DNA of 64,000 bases from Actinosynnema sp040640215. Its GTDB lineage: Bacteria > Actinomycetota > Actinomycetes > Mycobacteriales > Pseudonocardiaceae. The stretch is taken from the NCBI RefSeq assembly GCF_040640215.1, contig NZ_JBFABG010000005.1, positions 310,001 through 374,000 on the forward strand, in the 5' to 3' direction. This document shows positions 51,567-60,545 of the stretch, one piece after another. How positions within the stretch are numbered: the first letter of the stretch is position 1; every line of letters begins with the position of its first letter. The notes beneath the pieces were generated by a model. That model did not search any database. It had not been told where the DNA came from and saw nothing but the letters and a program-made list of their open reading frames with translations. A program made the translations under genes and the position numbers.

Positions 51567-52325
51567 ATGGCGACGAGCGCCGCCCCGCCGGGTGCGCAAG
51601 CCGTGCGGCGCGCGCTCGGCGTGCTCCAGTGCTTCCGCCACCACGGACCGGAGCTGGGCGTCACCGACATCGCCAAGGCCATGACCCTGCCGATCAGCAC
51701 CGCGCACCGGCTGGTGCTCGCGCTGGTGGCGGCCGGGTTCCTGCAACGCGACCCGGACACCGCGCGGTACCGGCTCGGCACGACCGTCGCCGAGCTGGGC
51801 CAGTTGCACTACTTCCAGCACGGTCTGCACCGGCTGGAGCCGGTGCTCGACCGGCTCGCCCGCGCCACCAGGGCATCCGCCAGCGTCTCCGTGCGCAGCG
51901 GGCACGACGCGCTCGTGCTGATCGGCGGCATGGTCGGCGCGGAATCCTCCGACGGCGTCCGCGCGCCGCTGCACACCACCGCCATGGGCAAGGTGCTGCT
52001 GGCGTGGGCCCCGCCGGGCGAGGACGACCTGGCCGCGCTGCCCGACCTGGTCCGGCCGACCGCCCGGACCATCGGCGACCGCGACGACCTGCGCGCGGAG
52101 CTGGTCCGGGTGCGGGCGGCGGGTTACGCCGTGAACAACGGGGAGAGCGAGGTCGGCGTCCGGTCGGTCTCGGTGCCGGTGCTCGACGCCGACGGCTTCT
52201 CCTACGCGGCGCTGACCCTGCGGGCCACCCCCGAACTGATCACCGACGACCGCGTCCGCTGGTTCGTCGACCAGGCGCTGGCCCGGGTGGACCGGGTCGC
52301 CGCGCTGCTGCTCCCCCCGCTCTGA
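51567..52325 (+). CDS. IclR-family transcriptional regulator
   Basis: 252 residues. N-terminal HTH (QAVRRALGVLQCF, LGVTDIAKAMTLPISTAHRLVLAL) and an IclR effector domain (RLGTTVAELGQLHY, LHTTAMGKVLLAW, GYAVNNGESEVGVRSVSVPVLD). Embedded inside the sulfur operon, so it is probably a pathway-specific regulator sensing the imported compound or an intermediate. ATG at 51567 with GGGAGG six bases upstream; a GTG directly before it is less well placed. Confidence 0.93.
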   Translation: MATSAAPPGAQAVRRALGVLQCFRHHGPELGVTDIAKAMTLPISTAHRLVLALVAAGFLQRDPDTARYRLGTTVAELGQLHYFQHGLHRLEPVLDRLARATRASASVSVRSGHDALVLIGGMVGAESSDGVRAPLHTTAMGKVLLAWAPPGEDDLAALPDLVRPTARTIGDRDDLRAELVRVRAAGYAVNNGESEVGVRSVSVPVLDADGFSYAALTLRATPELITDDRVRWFVDQALARVDRVAALLLPPL

Positions 52326-52389
52326 ACCCCGGTCCGGTCGCCCGGCGCGCGTGCGCCGGGCGACCACCGCACTCGCCTGGAGGCCCGTG

Positions 52390-53331
52390 ATGACCGTTCG
52401 CGTGGGATTCTTCCCGCACAACAACTCGCTGTTCGTGCTGCGGCACAACGGCATCCTGGAACGCAGGCTGCCCGACGTGACGTGGGTCGACCTGCGCTCG
52501 CTCCCGCAGGGCGAGCGGCCCGACCCGCGATCGGGGCTGCCGACCGTGCACAGCGACCAGCTCTTCGCCGCCGGCGGCTACGACGTGATCGGCACCGGCT
52601 TCACCCCGCCGATCACCGCGCTGGGCGCGGGCCACGACGTCGTGTACCTCGGCGTGTCCGGGCCGCGCACGGAGAACGGCCGGATCGTGGTGCGCGCCGA
52701 CTCGCCGATCCGGGAGGTCGCCGACCTGCGCGGTCGCCGGGTCGGCATCGCGCACGGCTCCTGGCAGACCACGCTGCTGCTGTTCGCCCTCGACCAGGCC
52801 GGGCTGACCTGGGCGGACGTCGAACCGGTGAAAACCGGGGCGGACGCGGCCCAGCGGTTCCTCGACGGCGACATCGACGCGTGGACGGGCTCCTACCCGG
52901 ACCTGGACCGGGTGGAGGCCGAGACCGGGGTGCGCACGCTCGTGGCGACCGAAGGGCTGTTCAGCCACCCGTCGCTGTGGTTCACCCGCCGGGACTTCGC
53001 CGAGGGCAACCGGGAGGAGCTGGCGGCGATCGTCGAGTCGTTGCAGGAGTCCGACCGGTGGATCACCGACAACCCGCGCGCCGCCGCGCGGTACTTCGTG
53101 GACGACGCGGCGTCCCGGGGCGTGGCCGCCGACCTCGACTCGTGGGAACGGGCGCTGCGCAACCGGCCGTTCGGGGTGCACCCGGTGGGCGAGGACTTCC
53201 TGGCCGAGCAGCAGCGGGCCTCCGACCTGCTCGCCGCCAACGGCCTGCTCCCCCGCCCGGTGGAGGTCCGGGACGCGGTCCTGCCGTGGGTGAATGACCT
53301 CGTCGCCGGCACGCTCGCGGCGCGCGCCTGA
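52390..53331 (+). CDS. SsuA-fold protein without signal peptide or cysteine
   Basis: 313 residues of the same NMT1/SsuA-like fold as the products at 45871 and 48444 (VGFFPHNNSLFVLRHNGILERRLPDV, VADLRGRRVGIAHGSWQTTLLLFALD, FLDGDIDAWTGSYPDLDRVEAETG). No export signal and no Cys anywhere, so it cannot be a DszB-type desulfinase nor an ordinary lipoprotein binder. It may bind the substrate in the cytoplasm, present it to the monooxygenases, or use other catalytic residues. GGAGG lies seven bases before the ATG. It is the last gene before a strong terminator. Confidence 0.8.
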   Translation: MTVRVGFFPHNNSLFVLRHNGILERRLPDVTWVDLRSLPQGERPDPRSGLPTVHSDQLFAAGGYDVIGTGFTPPITALGAGHDVVYLGVSGPRTENGRIVVRADSPIREVADLRGRRVGIAHGSWQTTLLLFALDQAGLTWADVEPVKTGADAAQRFLDGDIDAWTGSYPDLDRVEAETGVRTLVATEGLFSHPSLWFTRRDFAEGNREELAAIVESLQESDRWITDNPRAAARYFVDDAASRGVAADLDSWERALRNRPFGVHPVGEDFLAEQQRASDLLAANGLLPRPVEVRDAVLPWVNDLVAGTLAARA

Positions 53332-53333
53332 CC

Positions 53334-53380
53334 ACCGGGGTTCCCGGCGTCGGCGGCCCGCCGACGCCGGGAACCCCGGT
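53334..53380 (+). terminator. Strong terminator of the sulfur operon
   Basis: A perfect 20-bp inverted repeat, 53334-53353 with 53361-53380, starting 2 nt after the last stop; one more C-G pair closes the loop. The longest perfect stem in the window. The following 297 nt to the next gene show nothing else. Confidence 0.92.
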
Positions 53381-53677
53381 GTCGCCCGCACCCGTCCGGC
53401 GCTGACCCGGTCGCGGGCGGTCGTGGCGGGAGGGATTCTCGCGAGGACAGGCGTTCCTCGTGCCGCGCGCGGGCGCGGTGGTGTTCCGGGCGGTGCCCGG
53501 TCGGTGTGACCGGGCACCGCCGGGTGCGCTAAAGTCGGTTCGCGGCAAGGAGTTCGGGATCGGACCTGGACCACCGCCGGCACTCCGCGGAGCGCGGGAC
53601 CGACACCGCGTCCGCCCACCCGCCGCCCGATCCCGCCGAGGCGTCCCGTCGTGGGCCCGTCGGCCGAAGGAATCGTC

Positions 53678-54673
53678 GTGACCGTTTACTCCCAGCACCC
53701 CAGTCGCGGGAAGATGCAGGTCCTCGCCACCTACCGGGGCCCGGCCGGCGTGGTGTCCTCGACCGTCACCAGCCTCGACGACACCACCCTCGTGGCACCG
53801 ATCGTCGACGCGCTCAACCGGATCTCCGCGTGCGCCACGGTCCCCGTCAGCGTGCACGACGCCCGTGACGGCCGGGCCGCCTACTACCCGGCCGACCACC
53901 TCGCCGCGCTCACCGACCCGAGCGTCCGCCGGGACCTGCTCACCGGTGCCCACAGCCTGTGGTACGAGTACGTCAAGGCGCTCCTGCACGACTCCCTCCT
54001 CTACCTCGACGAGTCCGTCGAACAGGTCCCCGAACCGGTCCGGCTGGCGATCAGCGCCGAGCTGGACGCGGAGGCGCGCGGGCTGCGCGAGGCGCTGGCC
54101 GGGTTCTCCGACGGCATCGACCCGCCCGCCGCACCGAACCAGCGGGTCTGGGACTTCACCGCGCCGTTCGTGTCGTTCGGGGACGTCGACGGCCTCAGCG
54201 GCGAGACCCGCCGCCGGCTGGACCGCGCGGAGCAGGGCGTCGGCGCGGAGCGGGTCCGCACCGGGGCCGCCGACCTGCGGCTGCTCCTCGACGCCTACAC
54301 CCGGTCCACCAACGACGGCGTCCGGCTGCTCGTCGAGGACTTCACGATCACGGACGACCCCTTCGACGAGGCCCGGGAGAGCCTCTTCCTCAGCGTGGAC
54401 GCCCCGCTGCCCGACGGCGCGCACGACCGGACCGACTGGCAGGTCGTGATCTGCCGGTGGGTCGCGGACGACCCGGAGGACGAGGACAGCGGTGCCACCG
54501 GCGAACCGGTGCTGGTGTGCCGCCGCCCGGCGCACCCCTCGGCCGCCGAGCTCGCCGAGCTGCTGAACCTCAGCGGCGGGAGCGCGGAGCGGCTGGCCGG
54601 CTGGGCGGCCACCCCCGTCGGCGAACCGCTCGCCGGCACCTCCTTCGTCGTGACGGAACGACCCGACCAGTGA
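53678..54673 (+). CDS. Hypothetical protein
   Basis: 331 residues and no signal or membrane segment, acidic overall. Readable pieces are ACATVPVSVHDARDGRAAYYPADHLAAL, HSLWYEYVKALLHDSLLYLDESV and TDWQVVICRWVADDPEDEDSG. I recognise no family. The coding case rests on length, a good AAGGA before the GTG at 53678, and ordinary actinomycete codon use. It stands alone between the sulfur operon terminator and the aldehyde dehydrogenase gene, with a 265-nt gap after it. Confidence 0.65.
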   Translation: MTVYSQHPSRGKMQVLATYRGPAGVVSSTVTSLDDTTLVAPIVDALNRISACATVPVSVHDARDGRAAYYPADHLAALTDPSVRRDLLTGAHSLWYEYVKALLHDSLLYLDESVEQVPEPVRLAISAELDAEARGLREALAGFSDGIDPPAAPNQRVWDFTAPFVSFGDVDGLSGETRRRLDRAEQGVGAERVRTGAADLRLLLDAYTRSTNDGVRLLVEDFTITDDPFDEARESLFLSVDAPLPDGAHDRTDWQVVICRWVADDPEDEDSGATGEPVLVCRRPAHPSAAELAELLNLSGGSAERLAGWAATPVGEPLAGTSFVVTERPDQ

Positions 54674-54938
54674 CCGACCGCGTCGGCCGGCGGCCCGGCA
54701 CCCGACCCGTGCGCGGAACGGAGCGGTGCCCGTCCGCAGGGTGGTGAGTGCGGTCCCGCAGGGCGTGTGACCTGCCCGAACAGGGTGTTCGCACCGATCG
54801 TGACACGTGGCCCGTCGCGCGCCCGGCCGCGACCGCGTGCGCGCAGGGCCAACTGGCGGACGCGTTGGCACAAATAGGCCACTTCGGTGGTCCGTATGCT
54901 GGAGTCCACCCCCTGCTGTGGTCCGGAGGCGCTGAACC

Positions 54939-56399
54939 ATGACCATCCACCGTGACCTGCTGATCGCCGGCTCCGACGTGCCCGCGACCTCAGGACGCAC
55001 CGTCGACGACGTGAACCCCCACACCGGCGAGGTCTACGCGACCGTCGCCGCCGCCGGTCCCGAGGACGTGGCGAAGGCGGTGGCCGCCGCCGACGCCGCG
55101 TTCGCCGACTGGGCGGCGGTCCGCCCGTTCGCCCGGCGCAAGATCCTGCTCGACGCCGCCGACCTGCTCGACTCCCGCGCCGAGCAGGCCGTGCGGCTGA
55201 TGGCGGGCGAGGCGGGCGGCACCAAGCGGTGGGCGATGTTCAACGTCTTCCTCGCCGCCAACATCCTGCGGGAGGCCGCCGCCGCGGTGACCGCGCCGCT
55301 GGGCGAGGTGCTGTCGGCGCAGGAGCCCGGTGCGCTCGGCCTGGCCGTGCGGGAGCCGGTCGGCGTCGTGGCGGCGTTCGCGCCGTGGAACGCGCCGCTG
55401 ATCCTGGGCACCCGGGCGTTCGCCGCGCCGATCGCGGCCGGCAACACCGTCGTGCTCAAGCCCAGCGAGGACGCTCCGCTGGCGTCGGGGCTGTTCCTGG
55501 CCGACGTGCTGCGCGACGCCGGGCTGCCCGACGGGGTGCTGAACGTGGTCACCAACGACCCGGCGGACGCCGCCGAGGTCGCCGAGGCGCTGATCGCCGA
55601 CCCGAGGGTGCGGGTGGTCAACTTCACCGGCTCGACCGGCGTCGGCCGGATCATCGGCACGCACGCCGCCCGCCACCTCAAGCCGGCCGTGCTGGAGCTG
55701 GGCGGCAAGAACGCGATCATCGTGCTGGACGACGCCGACCTGGGCCACGCGGTGGACGCGGCGGTGTTCGGGGTGTTCATGAACTCCGGCCAGATCTGCA
55801 TGTCCGGCGACCGGGTGCTGGTGCACGAGCGGATCGCGGACGAGTTCACCGAGCGGTTCGTGGCCAAGATCGCCGCACTGCCCCACGGCGACCCGACCGA
55901 CCCGGCGACGGTGATCGGCCCGCTGGTCAACACCGGGTCGGCGGTGCGGGTCGCGGCGCTGGTGCGCGACGCGCGCGACAAGGGCGCGACCGTGCTCACC
56001 GGTGGCGAGGAGCCGACCGGCGCGCTGCACCGGGCGACCGTGCTGACCGGCGTCACGCCGGACATGGAGCTGCACTACGGCGAGGCGTTCGGGCCGGTCT
56101 GCGTGCTGGAGACCTTCGCGTCCGACGACGAGGCCGTGGCCCGCGCCAACGACACGGAGCACGGTCTCACCTGCGGCATCCTCACCGAGAACGGCACCAG
56201 GGGGTTGTCCCTGGCGCGCCGGGTGAAGACCGGGATCGTGCACGTCAACGACCAGTCGGTGGGCGACGAGCCGCAGGCCCCGTTCGGCGGCGTCGGTGCC
56301 AGCGGCTACGGGCGGTTCGGCGGCCGGTGGGGCGTCGAGGCGTTCACCACGACCCGCTGGATCACCTTGGCCACCGAGCACGCGCACTACCCGTTCTGA
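54939..56399 (+). CDS. Aldehyde dehydrogenase, vanillin/benzaldehyde type
   Basis: 486 residues. VAAFAPWNAPLILGTRA, NTVVLKPSEDAPLASG, GSTGVGRIIG, the Glu in PAVLELGGKNAIIV, and catalytic Cys287 in MNSGQICMSGDRV. APWNAPLIL and SGQICMS are found in vanillin, benzaldehyde and salicylaldehyde dehydrogenases, so an aromatic aldehyde is the best guess. GGAGG precedes the ATG. It is not clustered with ring-cleavage genes. Confidence 0.92.
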   Translation: MTIHRDLLIAGSDVPATSGRTVDDVNPHTGEVYATVAAAGPEDVAKAVAAADAAFADWAAVRPFARRKILLDAADLLDSRAEQAVRLMAGEAGGTKRWAMFNVFLAANILREAAAAVTAPLGEVLSAQEPGALGLAVREPVGVVAAFAPWNAPLILGTRAFAAPIAAGNTVVLKPSEDAPLASGLFLADVLRDAGLPDGVLNVVTNDPADAAEVAEALIADPRVRVVNFTGSTGVGRIIGTHAARHLKPAVLELGGKNAIIVLDDADLGHAVDAAVFGVFMNSGQICMSGDRVLVHERIADEFTERFVAKIAALPHGDPTDPATVIGPLVNTGSAVRVAALVRDARDKGATVLTGGEEPTGALHRATVLTGVTPDMELHYGEAFGPVCVLETFASDDEAVARANDTEHGLTCGILTENGTRGLSLARRVKTGIVHVNDQSVGDEPQAPFGGVGASGYGRFGGRWGVEAFTTTRWITLATEHAHYPF

Positions 56400-56490
56400 T
56401 CGGGACGGCGCGACGCGTGCGGCGGTCGGTGGCCGTCGACCGCGATGCGCGTCCTGGTGCCCGGTCCGGGTGACGGGCCGGCCGTGGTGG

Positions 56491-58527
56491 CTACCCGGCG
56501 AGCCGGGTGGCCACCGCGTCCTCCACGACGGGGGTCAGGGTGATCACGTAGCTGCGCCCGAGGTGGTTGTGGTCGCCGTAGATGTAGACGTTGCCCACGG
56601 CCGGCCCGCACCGGCTCGCGTCGCAGAAGTAGTCGCCGAAGTCGGCGAACCGGATGCCGGCGGGCAGGTCCGCGATCCGCTCGTAGGGCGGCGGCCCGTA
56701 CACCTCGGCGCGCGGCACGTCGCACTCGTCGGAGCCCAGGCCGTTGATCGCCAGGCACTCGGCGGGCGAGACGTCGAACCGGGGGTTGTCGCGGAAGGCG
56801 AGCAGCGGGATGCCCGCCGCGTCGAGCCTGCGCCACTGCGCGACGAACCCGTCCGGGGTCTCCTCGGTGAGACCCCGGCGGACGTTGCGGCTGCCGTTGA
56901 GGATCACCAGGTCCGGCTTGAGGTCGATGATCCTGCCCACCACCGCGTCGGACCACCCCGGGCAGTACAGCGGCTCGTCGGACTCGACGTAGGAGTCGGT
57001 GGACAGCGGGCACCCGCCCTTGAAGAACGTGGTGAACTCCCAGTCGCGCCGCTCGGCGATGATCTCGAACGCCGGCAGGTACGAGTGCATGTGCGAGTCG
57101 CCGACCACGACGATGCGCTTGACCGGCTCGCCGTCGCCCCGGTACGCGCAGGTGGAGACGTCCTCGTTGGTGCCCCGGTTCAGGCACTCGGGGCCGACCG
57201 CCGCGACGTCGTCGCGCAGGGCCTCCAGCGGGGGCACGACCTCCGCGTCGGGCGAGCCCTCGTACTCGAAGCCGGGCCGGTGCGCGAGCGCGCCGGGGTG
57301 GTCGGGGTCGGGCGCGAACGAGTAGGAGTCGACCCGGTGCTGCGTGACGACCTGCCACGTCCCGGCGACCACCAGCACCGGGACCATCAGCAGCAGGCCG
57401 AACCGGTAGGCACCCCACGGCTTGGCCACGCCGACGGCCGACCGGCGCACGGGCTGCTCCACGAGGTGGTGGGTCGCCACGGCCAGCGCGACGGACACCC
57501 CGATCACCAGCGCGCCGTCCGCGAAGTCCACGGCCTCCTGGCGGGTGGTCACCAGGAACAGCACCAGCACCGGCCAGTGCCACAGGTACAGCGAGTAGCT
57601 CACGTCGCCCAGGTACTTCAGCGCGGGCGTGCCCAGCACCCGGTCGACGCCGATCCCGCTGCCGCTGGTGCCCGCCACGACGACCGCCGCGCCGCACAGC
57701 GTGGGCCACAGCGCGAGGTAGCCGGGGAACACGGTGCCCACCTGGAGCACCAGGCCGCAGGCGACCAGCCCGACCAGGCCGACCCAGCCGAGCACCACCC
57801 GTGACGCGCGGGTCAGCACGATCCGGTCGGCGACGAACGCCAGCAGGCCGCCCAGCGCGAACTCCCAGGCGCGGGTCAGCGAGTGGAAGTACGCCAGGGG
57901 CTGGTCGACCATCGTCAGCGCGACCGAGAACACCAGCGACTCGACCAGCACGGCGATCAGCGCCCAGCGGAGCACCTGTCGCGCGCCCCGGCCGGTGAGC
58001 CGGCCGAGCACCAGGGCGGCGGCGGCCAGCAGCGGCCACACCACGAAGAACTGGCCCTGGATGGACAGCGACCAGAAGTGCTGGACCACGCTGGCCGAGT
58101 TGTGCTGCGCGAAGTAGTCCGCGGAGTCCGCCGCGAGTTGCCAGTTCTCCAGGTAGAGGGCCGCCGCGACGACCTCGCGGATGGTCTGGAACCAGCGGTT
58201 GCCGGGCAGCAGGAGGTAGCTCGCGACCAGCACCGCCAGCAGCACGGTGAGCGCGGCCGGGAACAGCCGCTTGATCATCCGCCCCCACAGGGGCACGAAC
58301 GCGATCCGCCCCTTGTCGGTGGCGCGCAGCAGTTGGCCGGTGACCAGGAACCCGGAGATGACGAAGAAGACGTCCACGCCGCCGGACACCCGGCCCAGCC
58401 ACACGTGGTAGACCACGACGAGGGCGACCGCCACCGCGCGCAGGCCCTGGATCTCCGGGCGGAACCGCGCGACGGGCAGCCGCACGGTGGGCGTCGCGTC
58501 CGCGCGCGCGGACTGGGCAACGGTCAA
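56491..58527 (-). CDS. Membrane acyltransferase with C-terminal SGNH domain (OatA-like)
   Basis: 678 residues. The first half is an acyltransferase-3 domain of about ten membrane helices opening RPEIQGLRAVAVALVVVYHVW (Arg/His motif) and VDVFFVISGFLVTGQLL, with YLGDVSYSLYLWHWPVLV later. The second half is an extracytoplasmic SGNH esterase fold with GDSHMHSYLP (block I), ILNGSRN, and DHNHLGRSY (block V Asp-His). OatA-type proteins O-acetylate peptidoglycan or cell-surface glycans. Start is a TTG at 58527 with GGAG upstream; no ATG or GTG is nearby. Confidence 0.92.
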   Translation of the reverse strand: MTVAQSARADATPTVRLPVARFRPEIQGLRAVAVALVVVYHVWLGRVSGGVDVFFVISGFLVTGQLLRATDKGRIAFVPLWGRMIKRLFPAALTVLLAVLVASYLLLPGNRWFQTIREVVAAALYLENWQLAADSADYFAQHNSASVVQHFWSLSIQGQFFVVWPLLAAAALVLGRLTGRGARQVLRWALIAVLVESLVFSVALTMVDQPLAYFHSLTRAWEFALGGLLAFVADRIVLTRASRVVLGWVGLVGLVACGLVLQVGTVFPGYLALWPTLCGAAVVVAGTSGSGIGVDRVLGTPALKYLGDVSYSLYLWHWPVLVLFLVTTRQEAVDFADGALVIGVSVALAVATHHLVEQPVRRSAVGVAKPWGAYRFGLLLMVPVLVVAGTWQVVTQHRVDSYSFAPDPDHPGALAHRPGFEYEGSPDAEVVPPLEALRDDVAAVGPECLNRGTNEDVSTCAYRGDGEPVKRIVVVGDSHMHSYLPAFEIIAERRDWEFTTFFKGGCPLSTDSYVESDEPLYCPGWSDAVVGRIIDLKPDLVILNGSRNVRRGLTEETPDGFVAQWRRLDAAGIPLLAFRDNPRFDVSPAECLAINGLGSDECDVPRAEVYGPPPYERIADLPAGIRFADFGDYFCDASRCGPAVGNVYIYGDHNHLGRSYVITLTPVVEDAVATRLAG

Positions 58528-58592
58528 GATCGGCTCCGGATCGCAATCAGCACGCGTCGCCGATCCCGTGTTTCGGGACGCCCCCCCAATGC

Positions 58593-58606
58593 CACTCGGA
58601 CGAGTG
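58593..58606. promoter_or_regulatory. Palindrome upstream of the acyltransferase gene
   Basis: CACTCG-GA-CGAGTG, a perfect 14-nt palindrome 66 nt before the acyltransferase start. The 58.53-58.88 kb gap contains no gene and serves two divergent promoters. The palindrome could be an operator for either. Confidence 0.45.
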
Positions 58607-58839
58607 ACGTCCGGACGACCTTACCCGAGACCCGACTGGGGGATCTGCCGAATGTCCCACCTGTGGTAATGACCATCACCCAGGGTCACCCCCAGGGCTC
58701 CTGACCGACGCTTCGCGCTCCACCGCGTCACCCTCCGTCGCACATCGGTTCGATCCGATGGTAAGTCGGTCGACGCCGTCGCGACGGGTGGAGACGCGAT
58801 CGGCGGTCTTCCCGGAGCCCGCTGGTGTCGTGCTACGGT

Positions 58840-58869
58840 TTCACGTGTAAGAACTTCCTTACACGTGAA
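58840..58869. promoter_or_regulatory. Operator of the ArsR operon
   Basis: TTCACGTGTAAG-AACTTC-CTTACACGTGAA, a perfect 12-6-12 inverted repeat ending 14 nt before the ArsR start. Typical 12-2-12-like ArsR/SmtB boxes lie over their own promoter, so autoregulation is the natural reading. AT-rich against a GC-rich background. Confidence 0.82.
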
Positions 58870-58883
58870 GGGACAACCTGACC

Positions 58884-59222
58884 ATGACGCGGCCGACCGG
58901 TGACGACCTGGTCGAGGTCCTGGCCGCCCTCGCCAACCCGCTGCGGCTGCGGATCGTCGCGACGCTCGCGGGCGGCCGGGACTACGTCAGCAACCTGGCC
59001 CGCGAGATCGGCATCAGCCGCCCCCTGCTGCACATGCACCTGCGGCGGCTGGAGGCGGCCGGCCTGGTGGTGGGCACGCTCGAACTGTCCGCCGACGGCA
59101 AGGCCATGAAGTACTACGAGGTCGCCGAGTTCGACGTGCGCCTCACCGCCGCCACGCTCGCCGAGGCGGCCCTCACCCTCACCGACCCCGACCGGGGTCC
59201 CGGACGCAAGGAGCGTTCCTGA
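58884..59222 (+). CDS. ArsR-family winged-helix repressor
   Basis: 112 residues: EVLAALANPLRLRIVATLAGG, then the recognition helix EIGISRPLLHMHLRRLEAAGLV and the wing KAMKYYEVAEF. No CxC or other metal-binding cysteine is present, so it is not a metal sensor of the ArsR/CadC kind. It probably senses a small molecule or redox state through other residues. The 12-6-12 palindrome lies just upstream. The stop overlaps the next ATG (TGATG). Confidence 0.92.
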   Translation: MTRPTGDDLVEVLAALANPLRLRIVATLAGGRDYVSNLAREIGISRPLLHMHLRRLEAAGLVVGTLELSADGKAMKYYEVAEFDVRLTAATLAEAALTLTDPDRGPGRKERS

Positions 59223-59506
59223 TGCACCTCAGCGCGGAGGGGACCACCACGTGGCCCGACGCGGTCCTCACCATCGGCCTGCTGTTCCTGGCCGTGGTCA
59301 CCGCCCTGTTCCTGTTCCAGGGCTTCCTGGACATCCGCAAGGCCAAGATCAACGCCGGCCAGGAGGAGCACCTGCGCCAACTCGTCGGCCGCTACGAGCA
59401 GCTCGCCGAGAAGACCCTCGACGCCCAGCAGCGCACCGCCGCCGACGTCGCCGAGCTGCGCACCAGGACGGCGTCGATCGAGCAGATCCTCCGGACCGTC
59501 GAGTGA
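59222..59506 (+). CDS. Small single-pass membrane protein with coiled coil
   Basis: 94 residues. One membrane helix (AVLTIGLLFLAVVTALFLF) is followed by a charged helix (EHLRQLVGRYEQLAEKTLDAQQ, ADVAELRTRTASIEQIL) with heptad spacing, so it likely oligomerises on the cytoplasmic side. No known family name. It is held between the ArsR and oxidoreductase genes by overlaps on both sides, which argues for a joint function. Confidence 0.8.
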   Translation: MHLSAEGTTTWPDAVLTIGLLFLAVVTALFLFQGFLDIRKAKINAGQEEHLRQLVGRYEQLAEKTLDAQQRTAADVAELRTRTASIEQILRTVE

Positions 59507-60462
59507 GAGCCGTGGTGCAGGACCGGTACGGCACGCCGGACGTGCTGGCACCGGCCGACCTGGGCACGCCGGCCCCCGGTGCCGGCCAGGTGCTGGTGCG
59601 GGTGCGGGCGGCGTCGGTCAACTACGCCGACTGGCTCTTCCTCACCGGCACGCCGTACCTGCTGCGGCTCGCGGCGGGCCCGCGCCGGCCGAAGAACCCC
59701 GTGCGGGGCACCGACCTGGCGGGCGTGGTCGAGGCGGTGGGTCCGGGCGTGACCGGCGTGCGGGCCGGTGACGAGGTGCTCGGCCAGGGCGAGGGCACGT
59801 TCGCCGAGTACGCACTGGCGCGGGCCGACCACCTGGTCGCCAAACCGGCGAACCTCACGTTCGAGCAGGCCGCCGCGCTGCCGATGGCCGGGCTCACCGC
59901 GCTGCACGGGCTGCGCGCGGCGAAGGCGGCGGCCGGGGACCGGGTGCTGGTCAACGGCGCGGCGGGCGGCGTCGGGTCGTTCGCCGTCCAGCTCGCCCGG
60001 CACCGGGGCTGCGTGGTGACGGCGGTGTGCGGCGGGTCCGACGAGCTGCTGCGCTCGGTCGGCGTGGACGACGTGATCGACTACCGGACCCGCGACTTCA
60101 CCCGGGAGGACGCCCGCTACGACGTCATCCTGGACAACGTCGGCAACCACTCGCCCACCGCCCTGTGCCGGGTGCTGACCAGGCGCGGCACGCTGCTGCC
60201 CAACAGCGGGCGCGGCGGGCGGTGGCTGGGCAGCCTGCCCCGGATCGTGCGCGGGGCGGTCACCTCGCCGCTGGTCGGCCGGCGGATCAAGGTGTACGTC
60301 TCGACCCCGAACCCGGCCGACCTCGCCGAGCTCGTCGCGCTCGCCGAGGCCGGCGCGGTCGTGCCGCTGGTGGGCCGCACCTACCCCCTGGAGCGGGTCG
60401 CGGACGCGCTCGCGCACGTCGGTGCGGGCCACGCCAGGGGCAAGGTCGTCGTCACCACGTGA
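59503..60462 (+). CDS. Zinc-free MDR oxidoreductase (quinone reductase-like)
   Basis: 319 residues, medium-chain dehydrogenase fold without structural-zinc cysteines. GroES-like N-terminus with VLVRVRAASVNYADW, then LPMAGLTALHGLRAA, the NADPH motif VLVNGAAGGVGSFAVQLARHRG and the end HARGKVVVTT. Reduces quinones or enones in this family. GTG start at 59503 overlapping the membrane-protein stop (GTGA). Control by ArsR and association with a membrane protein suggest defence against a lipophilic electrophile; that is inference. Confidence 0.9.
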   Translation: MRAVVQDRYGTPDVLAPADLGTPAPGAGQVLVRVRAASVNYADWLFLTGTPYLLRLAAGPRRPKNPVRGTDLAGVVEAVGPGVTGVRAGDEVLGQGEGTFAEYALARADHLVAKPANLTFEQAAALPMAGLTALHGLRAAKAAAGDRVLVNGAAGGVGSFAVQLARHRGCVVTAVCGGSDELLRSVGVDDVIDYRTRDFTREDARYDVILDNVGNHSPTALCRVLTRRGTLLPNSGRGGRWLGSLPRIVRGAVTSPLVGRRIKVYVSTPNPADLAELVALAEAGAVVPLVGRTYPLERVADALAHVGAGHARGKVVVTT

Positions 60463-60545
60463 GCGGGGTGCCCTGGTCGTTCCAGCCGTGCCGGAGGACC
60501 GGCTCGCCACCGGCGCGGTGGAACGGACGGGCCGCGCCGGGCGGA

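Noticed and set aside
54748..54942. Small plus-strand frame before the aldehyde dehydrogenase gene
   Set aside because: Runs into the next start, has no ribosome-binding site and no recognisable sequence.
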